From Microbacterium caowuchunii (lineage in GTDB: Bacteria; Actinomycetota; Actinomycetes; Actinomycetales; Microbacteriaceae), in contig NZ_CP044231.1 in NCBI RefSeq assembly GCF_008727755.1, positions 310,001 to 374,000 of the forward strand: a DNA stretch of 64,000 nt. The letters run 5' to 3'. Every line of letters begins with the position of its first letter. Within the stretch, counting starts at the first letter, position 1. The notes beneath the pieces are model-generated. The model was not told the DNA's origin. It did no database searches and worked only from the letters and a program-made list of their open reading frames with translations. Of the stretch, positions 57,146 through 64,000 are shown one piece after another. A program made the position numbers and the translations under genes.

Positions 57146-59503
57146 GTGGACGACGCGACGAAGGATGCCCTCGACGCCTGGTGGCGTGCCGCGAACTATC
57201 TGAGCGTGGGTCAGATCTACCTCTTGGACAATCCGCTGCTGCGGGAACCCTTGACCCGGGAGCACGTGAAGCCCCGGCTGCTCGGTCACTTCGGCACCGT
57301 GCCCGGGCTCAACCTCATCTACGCGCACGCCAATCGCGCCATCCGCGAGCGCGAACTCGACGCCGTCTACATCGCCGGTCCCGGCCACGGCGGCCCCGGG
57401 ATGGTCGCGGGTGCGTGGCTCGACGGGACGTATTCGGAGCTTTACCCCGCCGTGTCGCGGGACGTGCGGGGGATGCAGTGTCTCTTCCGGCAGTTCTCCT
57501 TCCCCGGCGGGATCCCGAGCCACGCCGCTCCGGAGACCCCGGGCTCCATGCACGAGGGGGGTGAACTCGGATACTCGCTCAGCCATGCCTACGGCGCGGC
57601 GTTCGACAACCCCGATCTGACGGTCTTCTGCGTGATCGGCGATGGGGAGGCGGAGACCGGGCCGCTGGCGACCGCCTGGCACGCGAACAAGTTCCTGGAC
57701 CCGGTGGATGACGGTACGGTGCTGCCCATCCTCCATCTGAACGGATGGAAGATCGCGAATCCGACGGTGCTCGACCGCATCCCGGAGGAGGAACTGCTCG
57801 AACTCATGCGCGGGTACGGGCATGACCCGCTCCTCGTCTCCTTCACCGCCGACGAGGACCATGCCGAGGTCCATCGGCGGTTCGCGGAGACGCTGGACGA
57901 CGCGCTGGATCGGATCGCCCGCATCCGCAGGGATGCTGCCGAGGGGAGCACCGAGCGGCCGCGCTGGCCCATGATCATCCTGCGTTCGCCGAAGGGGTGG
58001 ACCGGGCCGGCGGTGATCGACGGGCTCCCGGTCGAGGGGACCTGGCGCGCGCATCAGGTACCGCTGCCGGACGCGCGGGACACCGACGAACACCTCCACG
58101 CCCTCGAGGAGTGGTTGCGCTCCTATCGTCCGGAGGAGCTCTTCGACGAGAACGGCGTGCCGGTGGCGGCCATCTCCGGTCTCGCCCCGGTGGGGGATCG
58201 GCGGATGTCGGCCTCGCCGCACGCGAACGGCGGGCTCCTGCGGAAGGACCTGGATCTCCCGGATTTCCGCGACTTCGCCGTGGAAGTCGATGTGCCCGGA
58301 GGCGGTGACGCGCAGGCCACGGCTGTGCTGGGGCGCTACTTCGCGGAGGTGATCCGGCGGAATCCGCACACGTTCCGCATCTTCGGTCCGGACGAGACCG
58401 CGTCGAACCGACTGGCGCCTGCGGTGTACGAGGTGACGGACAAGCAGTGGAACGCGCGGATCATCGATCTGGACGAGAACCTCGCACGCGCCGGGCGGGT
58501 GATGGAGGTGCTGAGCGAGCACCAGTGCCAGGGCTGGCTGGAGGGGTACGTGCTCACCGGTCGCCACGGGGTGTTCACCTCGTACGAGGCCTTCGTGCAC
58601 ATCGTCGATTCGATGTTCAACCAGCACGCGAAGTGGCTGGAGGCGTCCCGGGGGATCGAGTGGCGGCGGCCGGTGCCGAGCCTGAACTACCTGCTCTCCA
58701 GCCACGTGTGGCGCCAGGATCACAACGGCTTCAGCCACCAGGACCCCGGCTTCATCGACCTCGTCGTGAACAAGAGCGCCGACGTCGTCCGGGTGTACCT
58801 CCCGTTCGACGCGAACACCCTGCTGTCCACCTACGACCACTGCCTGCGCACGACGGATTACGTGAACGTCGTGGTCGCCGGCAAGCAGCCCGCGCCGCAG
58901 TGGCTCTCGATGGAGGAGGCCGTGGTGCACTGCACACGGGGGCTGGGCATCCTGCCGTGGGCCGGGAACGAGCGTTCGGGACAGGCCCCGGACCTCGTGC
59001 TGGCGGCCGCGGGGGACGTCCCCACGATGGAGGTGATCGCCGCCGCCGAGCTGCTGCGCGAGGAGGCTCCGGAACTCGCCATCCGGGTCGTGAACGTCGT
59101 GGACCTCATGCGGTTGCAGTCGGAGAGCGAGCACCCGCACGGGATGAAGGACGCGGAGTTCGATGCGGTGTTCACGACGACCGCGCCCATCGTTTTCGCG
59201 TATCACGGCTACCCCTGGCTCATCCATCGGCTCACGTATCGGAGGACCGGGCACGACAACCTGCATGTGCGCGGTTACAAGGAGCGCGGCACCACGACGA
59301 CGCCGTTCGACATGGTGATGCTCAACGATCTGGATCGGTTCCAGCTCGCGATAGACGCCATCGACCGGGTCCCGGGAGCCGCCGAGATGCACGGCCCATT
59401 CCGTCAGGCGCTCGTGGACCGGCGCATCCGCGCCCGGGAGTACACGCGGGAGCACGGTGAGGACGATCCGGAGATCGCCGGATGGCGGTGGCGTGCCGCC
59501 TGA
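57146..59503 (+). CDS. Phosphoketolase family protein (xylulose-5-P/fructose-6-P phosphoketolase)
   Basis: A 785-residue ThDP enzyme splitting xylulose-5-P (or fructose-6-P) to acetyl-P and glyceraldehyde-3-P (or erythrose-4-P). Family marks: [41 protein letters not shown], ThDP motif [20 protein letters not shown], and [17 protein letters not shown] 57146 gives normal family length; an in-frame ATG at 57026 lies in the operator of the divergent gene and is not a likely start. Acetate kinase or phosphotransacetylase genes are not in this window. Confidence 0.94.
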   Translation: MDDATKDALDAWWRAANYLSVGQIYLLDNPLLREPLTREHVKPRLLGHFGTVPGLNLIYAHANRAIRERELDAVYIAGPGHGGPGMVAGAWLDGTYSELYPAVSRDVRGMQCLFRQFSFPGGIPSHAAPETPGSMHEGGELGYSLSHAYGAAFDNPDLTVFCVIGDGEAETGPLATAWHANKFLDPVDDGTVLPILHLNGWKIANPTVLDRIPEEELLELMRGYGHDPLLVSFTADEDHAEVHRRFAETLDDALDRIARIRRDAAEGSTERPRWPMIILRSPKGWTGPAVIDGLPVEGTWRAHQVPLPDARDTDEHLHALEEWLRSYRPEELFDENGVPVAAISGLAPVGDRRMSASPHANGGLLRKDLDLPDFRDFAVEVDVPGGGDAQATAVLGRYFAEVIRRNPHTFRIFGPDETASNRLAPAVYEVTDKQWNARIIDLDENLARAGRVMEVLSEHQCQGWLEGYVLTGRHGVFTSYEAFVHIVDSMFNQHAKWLEASRGIEWRRPVPSLNYLLSSHVWRQDHNGFSHQDPGFIDLVVNKSADVVRVYLPFDANTLLSTYDHCLRTTDYVNVVVAGKQPAPQWLSMEEAVVHCTRGLGILPWAGNERSGQAPDLVLAAAGDVPTMEVIAAAELLREEAPELAIRVVNVVDLMRLQSESEHPHGMKDAEFDAVFTTTAPIVFAYHGYPWLIHRLTYRRTGHDNLHVRGYKERGTTTTPFDMVMLNDLDRFQLAIDAIDRVPGAAEMHGPFRQALVDRRIRAREYTREHGEDDPEIAGWRWRAA

Positions 59504-59583
59504 CGGTCCGATGGGCGGACTTCCGGACCCCTCGGCGTTCGTGGCTAATCTCCTTGAGGGGGATCCCGAGGGGAAGGCGCGGT

Positions 59584-59835
59584 ATGGCGGTGGATGAGGG
59601 ACGGCCGGTGGTCGGCGAGAGCCCGGACGAGGTCGAGCCGGGGGTCTACGAGCACTTCAGGGGCGCGCGCTATGAGGTGATCGGCGTCGGCCGGCACAGC
59701 GAGACCGAGGAATGGCATGTCTTCTACCGTCAGTTGTACGGCGATGGTGGTCTCTGGGTGCGTCCGCTGAGCATGTTCGTGGAGCCTGTGGTCCGCGACG
59801 GTTACGCGGGACCGAGATTCCGGCGGGTCGAGTAG
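59584..59835 (+). CDS. DUF1653 domain protein
   Basis: An 83-residue protein with the DUF1653 core GVYEHFRGARYEVIGVGRHSETEEWHVFYRQLYGD and WVRPLSMFVEPV. Small soluble beta protein of unknown function. ATG 59584 follows gaggggaaggcg. Confidence 0.92.
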   Translation: MAVDEGRPVVGESPDEVEPGVYEHFRGARYEVIGVGRHSETEEWHVFYRQLYGDGGLWVRPLSMFVEPVVRDGYAGPRFRRVE

Positions 59836-59865
59836 CGCGCGGCAGCTCGGACGCCCTGAGGCGAC

Positions 59866-61302
59866 TCAGAACGGTGGCGGGTCGCCGTCGGGGGTGAAGG
59901 TGACCGACGGCCGGCCGGTGTCGCGTGGTCCGCGGGCGTCTGGTGGTGTGCCGGTGCCGACGAGGGATGCCGCGGTGGCGCCGGGGAGGGCCGGTCCGGG
60001 TGGGTGGTCGGTGTAGGTGTGTCCGGCCGGGGAGGTCCATTCCAGGATCCCGTGGGGGAGTTGCCTGACTTTCCAGGGTGTGGCGTGTTTGAGGGTGTGG
60101 TGTCCGCGGCAGAGGTGGGCGAGGTTGCCGGCGTCGGTGGGTCCGCCGTGGGCGTGGTCTCGGGTGTGGTCGATGTCGGAGCGGATGGCGGGCATCCGGC
60201 AGCCGGGGAATCGGCAGCGGTGGTCTCTGCCGCGGAGGAATCGTTTCAGGTCGGCGGTGGGTTGGTACCGGTCGGTGGCGAGCACGGCCCCGGTGATGGG
60301 GTGGGTCAGGATCCGGTCCAACCCCGCACTGTTCCCGGCGAGGGTGCGAGCGGTGGCCGGGTCGATGGGGGAGGTTCCGGTGAGGTCGGCGGGGAGGTCG
60401 CTTCGCCCGAGGAGGGTGAGGACGGGCACGGTCACCTGCACGACCGCGCGGATCGCGCCGAGTCCGCCGTTCCCGTCGCCGGGAAGGTGGGGGTCCGCAC
60501 CAGGGGTCGTGGTGAGGAGCATGTCGGCGAGCAGGTCCGCGCGGATCTGATCGGTGGTCCGCTCATCGGATGCGAGGACCTCCGCCGGTGACGGCTCGTC
60601 ATCGACCCCGAGCAGACCCTCCTGCGCTGCGATCTCGCCCCGCGCGCGTTCCCGGACGTCCTTCACCGCGGACGCTTGCCGGGTGAGCCGGTCCAGGATC
60701 GCGTGCGCCAGCGTGACCGGGAGCGTGACGATCAGTTCGGCCATCCCGTCTTCGAGCGGGAGGATGCGGACGCGGCGGTGTTCCCTCGCGTCCTGGTGCC
60801 GGTCGGTGAGGGTGCGGGGCTGCAGGGATTCCGCGAGCATCTGCAGCAGGGGTCTCGCCCGGTTGGGGGAGTTCTGTTCGCACTGCACGACCGCGGCCGC
60901 ATCCAACAACCCCCGCGCCTCCGCATCCAGGGGTGCACCGCATTCCACGACCAGGTCGACGTGTCGGCGGAGGATCCGGCCCTGCTCGAATGCGGCCATC
61001 GTTTCCGGGTAGTAGTCGACGAGGGTCATCGCCCGGTTCATCCGGGCGAGCACGGACCGGTCCGAGTCGTTCCACGTCGAAGCGATCTCCGCCGCGACGG
61101 ACCGCAGTGCCATCTCCTTCGCCTGCACCGAGTTCTTCCCGGCTTGGCGCAGCGCGAACGTACCGGCGTCGGCGAGGAACCGGACCTCGCCCGCATCACC
61201 GGCGTTCTTCTGCGCCAGCACCTGCCGCGATGTCGACACCAACCCGGCCAGTACGGCGGTGTCAGCGTCGCTGGTGCCGAAGGGGAGTCTCGATGTCGTC
61301 AT
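59866..61302 (-). CDS. DUF222 domain/HNH endonuclease signature protein
   Basis: A 478-residue protein: N-terminal DUF222 (about residues 20-340, helical) and a C-terminal HNH domain, GRDHRCRFPGCRMPAIRSDIDHTRDHAHGGPTDAGNLAHLCRGHH in outline (CxxxxC, DH, HxxxxH metal-beta-beta-alpha motif). This is the actinobacterial 13E12-repeat-type family, usually present in many copies per genome and of unproven function; selfish or genome-defence roles are proposed. The gene appears intact. ATG 61302 behind GGGGGT. Confidence 0.93.
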   Translation of the reverse strand: MTTSRLPFGTSDADTAVLAGLVSTSRQVLAQKNAGDAGEVRFLADAGTFALRQAGKNSVQAKEMALRSVAAEIASTWNDSDRSVLARMNRAMTLVDYYPETMAAFEQGRILRRHVDLVVECGAPLDAEARGLLDAAAVVQCEQNSPNRARPLLQMLAESLQPRTLTDRHQDAREHRRVRILPLEDGMAELIVTLPVTLAHAILDRLTRQASAVKDVRERARGEIAAQEGLLGVDDEPSPAEVLASDERTTDQIRADLLADMLLTTTPGADPHLPGDGNGGLGAIRAVVQVTVPVLTLLGRSDLPADLTGTSPIDPATARTLAGNSAGLDRILTHPITGAVLATDRYQPTADLKRFLRGRDHRCRFPGCRMPAIRSDIDHTRDHAHGGPTDAGNLAHLCRGHHTLKHATPWKVRQLPHGILEWTSPAGHTYTDHPPGPALPGATAASLVGTGTPPDARGPRDTGRPSVTFTPDGDPPPF

Positions 61303-61389
61303 ACCCCCATTCTGGTGAGGGCCACCGACATTCCCCGCCCCGATGAAGCCCAGATCAGCGGCCGAATGAAAACCCGTGGACAACTCGCG

Positions 61390-61410
61390 AAAACGTCCCC
61401 TGTGGGGGAC
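61390..61410 (-). terminator. Terminator after the CinA-like gene
   Basis: Minus strand: GTCCCC-CACA-GGGGAC followed by GTTTT. A 6-bp GC stem with a short T-run, about 95 bp beyond the CinA-like stop. Confidence 0.55.
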
Positions 61411-61504
61411 AGGACGACAGGCACGACGACGGCCCACGATGTCCCGGGATGACCCGAGTCGACCAGAACGCCACGACCCGATCCCGTGCGTGAACCCCTG
61501 TGGC

Positions 61505-61978
61505 TCAGGCGGCCACGGTCCGCTGCCGCCGGACGACGTCGGTCAACAGGCGTACCGCGCGCCGGGTGGCCTCGGTGATGACCTCCTCCGGGTCGCCCTC
61601 CAGGCGGAGGAGGTGCTCCCCGTGGTGGTCCGCCGTCGCCCAGCCGATGTAGACGGTGCCGGGGGCATGCCCGTCCTCCGCGTCGGGACCGCCCACACCC
61701 GTGGTGGAGACCGCGATATCGGCGTCCAGAAGCTCGCGCACCCCGACGGCCAGTTGCACGGCGCACTGCGGTGAGCACGGATCCGTACCCGGCTCCACTC
61801 CGAGGAGGCGCTCCTTGGTGTCGACGGTGTAGGCGACGACGCCACCCGCGAACCACTGGGACGCCTGTTCCGCGGCGCCGACGGCGTTGCAGAGGAGTCC
61901 GCTGGTGAGCGACTCCGCCACCGCGATCCGCAGGCCCTGGTTCAACGCCTCGTGGGCGAGTTCGGTGGCATCCGGCAT
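61505..61978 (-). CDS. CinA C-terminal domain protein (NMN amidohydrolase type)
   Basis: A 157-residue protein consisting only of the CinA C-terminal (PncC) domain: RIAVAESLTSGLLCNAVG, GGVVAYTVDTKERLLGV, VSTTGVGGPDAEDGHAPGTVYIGWA. It deamidates nicotinamide mononucleotide in pyridine nucleotide recycling. The N-terminal MoaB-like domain of full CinA is absent, as in PncC. ATG 61978 follows agaaaggaccctcc. Confidence 0.93.
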   Translation of the reverse strand: MPDATELAHEALNQGLRIAVAESLTSGLLCNAVGAAEQASQWFAGGVVAYTVDTKERLLGVEPGTDPCSPQCAVQLAVGVRELLDADIAVSTTGVGGPDAEDGHAPGTVYIGWATADHHGEHLLRLEGDPEEVITEATRRAVRLLTDVVRRQRTVAA

Positions 61979-62105
61979 GGAGGGTCCTTTCTTCTCAGCC
62001 GTCCCGACGATACCGACGGCCGGCGTCCCTGTGCGCGGCTTGCCGTCCCGCGGGAGCTTCGCTACCCGGAGAACCCGTTCCCGCACGTCGCGGTCCGCCC
62101 CCGCT

Positions 62106-62136
62106 CTGAGCGGGGAGGCCGCTCAGCCCCGCTCAG
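62106..62136. terminator. Hairpin overlapping the alanine dehydrogenase stop codon
   Basis: CTGAGCGGGG (62106-62115) pairs with CCCCGCTCAG (62127-62136); an alternative shorter pairing CTGAGCGG/CCGCTCAG (62106-62113, 62119-62126) competes. The stop codon lies in the loop. Confidence 0.6.
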
Positions 62137-63220
62137 CGGGCTTGTCGGGGAACGCGGCGGCGACCCCGGCGTTCAGGATCCGTCCGCCGACAGTGGTCAA
62201 CCCCCTGGCGAGCGCGGGGTCGGCGCCGGTGGCCTGCTCCCACCCCCGGTCGGCGAGGGCCAGCGCGTACGGCAGCGTCGCGTTGGTGAGCGCCGGGGTG
62301 GACGTCGCGGCCGCGGCGCCCGGCATGTTGGCGACGCAGTAGAGGATCGCCTCGCCCACCGGGAACGTCGGTGCGTCATGCGTCGTCGGGTGCGAATCCT
62401 CGAAGCATCCGCCCTGGTCGATCGCGATGTCGACGAGGACGCTCCCCGGCTTCATCCTGAGGACGAGGTCGTGCGAGACGAGCTTGGGCGCCTTCGCTCC
62501 CGGGACGAGCACGGCCCCGATCACGAGATCGGCCTCGAGGACCGAGCGCTCGATGGCGTAGGCGCTCGAGGTGACGGTGCGGATGGCGCCCCGGTACAGG
62601 TCGTCCAGCTCCCGGAGGCGCGGGATGGAGAGATCGAGCACCGTCACGTCGGCGCCGAGACCCACCGCCTGCGCGACGGCGTTGCTTCCCGCCATACCGC
62701 CCCCGATGACGGTGACCTTGGCCGGTGGCACGCCCGGCACGCCGCCCAGCAGCACCCCGCGGCCACCCTGCGAACCGAGCAGGTGGTGGCCGCCGGCGAG
62801 GACCGACAGCCGCCCGGCCACCTCGCTCATCGGCGCGAGCAGCGGCAGTGAACCGTCGGGCAGTTGCACGGTCTCGTAGGCGAGCGAGGTCGTGCCGCTG
62901 GTGAGCAGCGCCTCGGTCAGGGGCTCGTCGGCGGCGAGGTGCAGGTAGGCGAACAGTGTCAGATCCGCGCGCAGGTAGTCGTACTCGCTCGGTACGGGCT
63001 CCTTGACCTTCAGGACCAGGTCGTTGTCCCAGGCCGCCTCGACGTCACCGAGCACGGCACCCGCCGCGGTGAACTCCTCGTCGGGGATGGCGCTCCCGCG
63101 TCCGGCGCCGGCCTGCACGGTCACCTGGTGCCCGTGGTGGACGAGTTCCCGCACGCCCGCGGGGGTCACCGCCACCCTGTCCTCGTGGTTCTTCACTTCT
63201 GCGGGAACACCGACACGCAT
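62123..63220 (-). CDS. ald: Alanine dehydrogenase
   Basis: A 365-residue NAD enzyme interconverting alanine and pyruvate plus ammonia. Signatures: [32 protein letters not shown], the Rossmann motif [38 protein letters not shown] and [12 protein letters not shown] 63220 is preceded by gaaggagacccc; the in-frame upstream TTG is not needed. Confidence 0.96.
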   Translation of the reverse strand: MRVGVPAEVKNHEDRVAVTPAGVRELVHHGHQVTVQAGAGRGSAIPDEEFTAAGAVLGDVEAAWDNDLVLKVKEPVPSEYDYLRADLTLFAYLHLAADEPLTEALLTSGTTSLAYETVQLPDGSLPLLAPMSEVAGRLSVLAGGHHLLGSQGGRGVLLGGVPGVPPAKVTVIGGGMAGSNAVAQAVGLGADVTVLDLSIPRLRELDDLYRGAIRTVTSSAYAIERSVLEADLVIGAVLVPGAKAPKLVSHDLVLRMKPGSVLVDIAIDQGGCFEDSHPTTHDAPTFPVGEAILYCVANMPGAAAATSTPALTNATLPYALALADRGWEQATGADPALARGLTTVGGRILNAGVAAAFPDKPAERG

Positions 63221-63246
63221 GGGGTCTCCTTCTGTCCGGTGAGTCG

Positions 63247-63275
63247 AATCTAGGAGCAACGCGTGCCGGAGTCAC
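63247..63275 (-). promoter_or_regulatory. Promoter of ald
   Basis: Minus strand: -35 GTGACT (63275-63270), 17-bp spacer, -10 TAGATT (63252-63247), giving a leader of about 20 nt that contains the GAAGGAG ribosome site. Confidence 0.6.
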
Positions 63276-63321
63276 GTGCCGGCCCCTTCATCACCGGGGA
63301 GGCCGTCGTGGGGCGCCGTCG

Positions 63322-64000
63322 TCAGAGGGCGCGGAGGCGTTCCAGGAGGGGTTCGGCGACCTCGGCGAGGAACCGCTCCTGCTGGGCATCGCCGATCTGC
63401 ACGATCGCCACGTCCGTGAAGCCGGCATCGACATAGGGGCGCACGCTCTCCGCGAGTGCGTCGAGGTCGGGGCCGCAGGCGATCGCCTCGGCGACGTCCT
63501 CGGGGCGTACGAACTGCGTCGCCGCGGCGAACCCCGCAGGTGTCGGCAGGTCGGCGTTGACCGCCCATCCACCGCCGAACCAGCGGAACTCCTCGTGCGC
63601 CCGCGCGATCGCGGTGTCCCGGTCGGGATCCCAGCTGATCGGGATCTGACCGATCTTGCGGGAGGAGCCATCGTGCGCGGCATCCCAGCCCGCGATGAGC
63701 TCGGGGTCCGGTTCCACCGAGATCAGGTGATCGCCGAGCGGGGCGAATCTGTCGATGGATGCGTCACCGGACACGGCGACGCCGATCGGCACCCCGCCGT
63801 CCGGGGCATCCCAGATGCGGGCGGAGTCCACGCGGAAGTACGACCCGTCGTAGGTCACGAGGTCGCCGGTGTGGAGGGCCCGGATGATCTCGATGGCCTC
63901 CACGAGCATGTCCTGCCGGGCGGCGACGGCCGGCCAGCCCTCGCCGACCACGTGCTCGTTGAGGTTCTCGCCCGAGCCGAGACCCAGGGTGAACCGCCCG
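63322..64000 (-). CDS. LLM-class F420/FMN-dependent oxidoreductase, 5' truncated
   Basis: The last 226 residues are visible; the start lies beyond the window. The visible part begins RFTLGLGSGENLNEHVVGEGWP, typical of F420-dependent G6PDH-like luciferase-family proteins, and continues VEAIEIIRALHTGDLVTYDGSYF and HEEFRWFGGGWAVNADLPTP. It is a TIM-barrel flavin or F420 enzyme; the substrate is unknown. Full-length relatives have about 320 residues. Confidence 0.92.
   Translation of the reverse strand, partial: GRFTLGLGSGENLNEHVVGEGWPAVAARQDMLVEAIEIIRALHTGDLVTYDGSYFRVDSARIWDAPDGGVPIGVAVSGDASIDRFAPLGDHLISVEPDPELIAGWDAAHDGSSRKIGQIPISWDPDRDTAIARAHEEFRWFGGGWAVNADLPTPAGFAAATQFVRPEDVAEAIACGPDLDALAESVRPYVDAGFTDVAIVQIGDAQQERFLAEVAEPLLERLRAL

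Noticed and set aside
59866..61302. DUF222/HNH gene as a homing endonuclease, intron or transposon
   Set aside because: It is a free-standing full-length gene with no interrupted host gene, terminal repeats or target duplication visible.
1..64000. tRNA, rRNA, prophage or integrative element
   Set aside because: No cloverleaf, rRNA motif, integrase, attachment repeats or compositional block was noticed; composition is uniform apart from short AT-rich promoters.

Overview
The window is GC-rich DNA (about 70% G+C) with dense, often overlapping genes, GTG starts and strong G/C bias at third codon positions. It looks like the chromosome of an actinobacterium of the family Microbacteriaceae, most likely Microbacterium or a close relative. 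Supporting features are a DUF222/HNH endonuclease of the multicopy actinobacterial type, a DUF7882-like small protein, phosphoketolase, a split leucine-degradation operon and many genes whose -10 box lies only 6-8 nt before the start codon (leaderless architecture). I saw no tRNA, rRNA, CRISPR array, insertion sequence or prophage.

Layout. 1-3.2 kb: end of a sugar ABC transporter, a GH1 beta-glucosidase and a LacI regulator. 3.3-7.8 kb, minus strand: a SRPBCC/ArsR pair with its own promoter and, upstream, an ABC ATPase-permease-sensor kinase-response regulator operon. 7.9-13.5 kb: lipase maturation factor, a 637-bp repeat-bearing gap, a dicarboxylate symporter, an alpha/beta hydrolase and an SQR-like flavoprotein. 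13.7-20.3 kb: CPBP protease, then a LacI-controlled Gfo/Idh-ThuA-Gfo/Idh sugar operon, acyl-CoA dehydrogenase and a GlcG-like protein. 20.3-23 kb: small proteins, a MarR regulator and a tyrosine phosphatase.

23-39 kb is the most distinctive block. On the minus strand lie a LapA-like protein, an Ntn amide hydrolase, a large LuxR regulator and a ThrE exporter. On the plus strand lie an amidohydrolase, glutamate decarboxylase (gadB) and then six integral membrane proteins, mostly joined by overlapping stop/start codons (two small unknown-type proteins, a DMT transporter, a GAP protein, a CPA1 cation/proton antiporter, a FUSC protein). A second tyrosine phosphatase and an HdeD-family protein follow. 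I read this as a candidate acid or envelope-stress island built around GadB but without a recognisable GadC antiporter.

39-47.4 kb: YaeQ, then the lower leucine pathway (methylglutaconyl-CoA hydratase-like, methylcrotonyl-CoA carboxylase beta and alpha, HMG-CoA lyase) behind an 18-bp palindromic operator, then an SDR-amidohydrolase-MaoC catabolic cassette. 47.4-57 kb: a coupled SDR / 44-residue Cys-rich microprotein / nitronate monooxygenase / DUF1345 operon, small acidic proteins, a Cys-rich four-helix copper-binding protein, a short ORF plus intrinsic terminator just before a DksA/TraR gene, a CoA-transferase, a phosphoesterase with a divergent MarR gene, a cyclodeaminase and an MFS/HTH pair. 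57-64 kb: phosphoketolase, DUF1653 protein, DUF222/HNH protein, CinA C-terminal domain protein, alanine dehydrogenase and an LLM-class oxidoreductase cut by the window edge.
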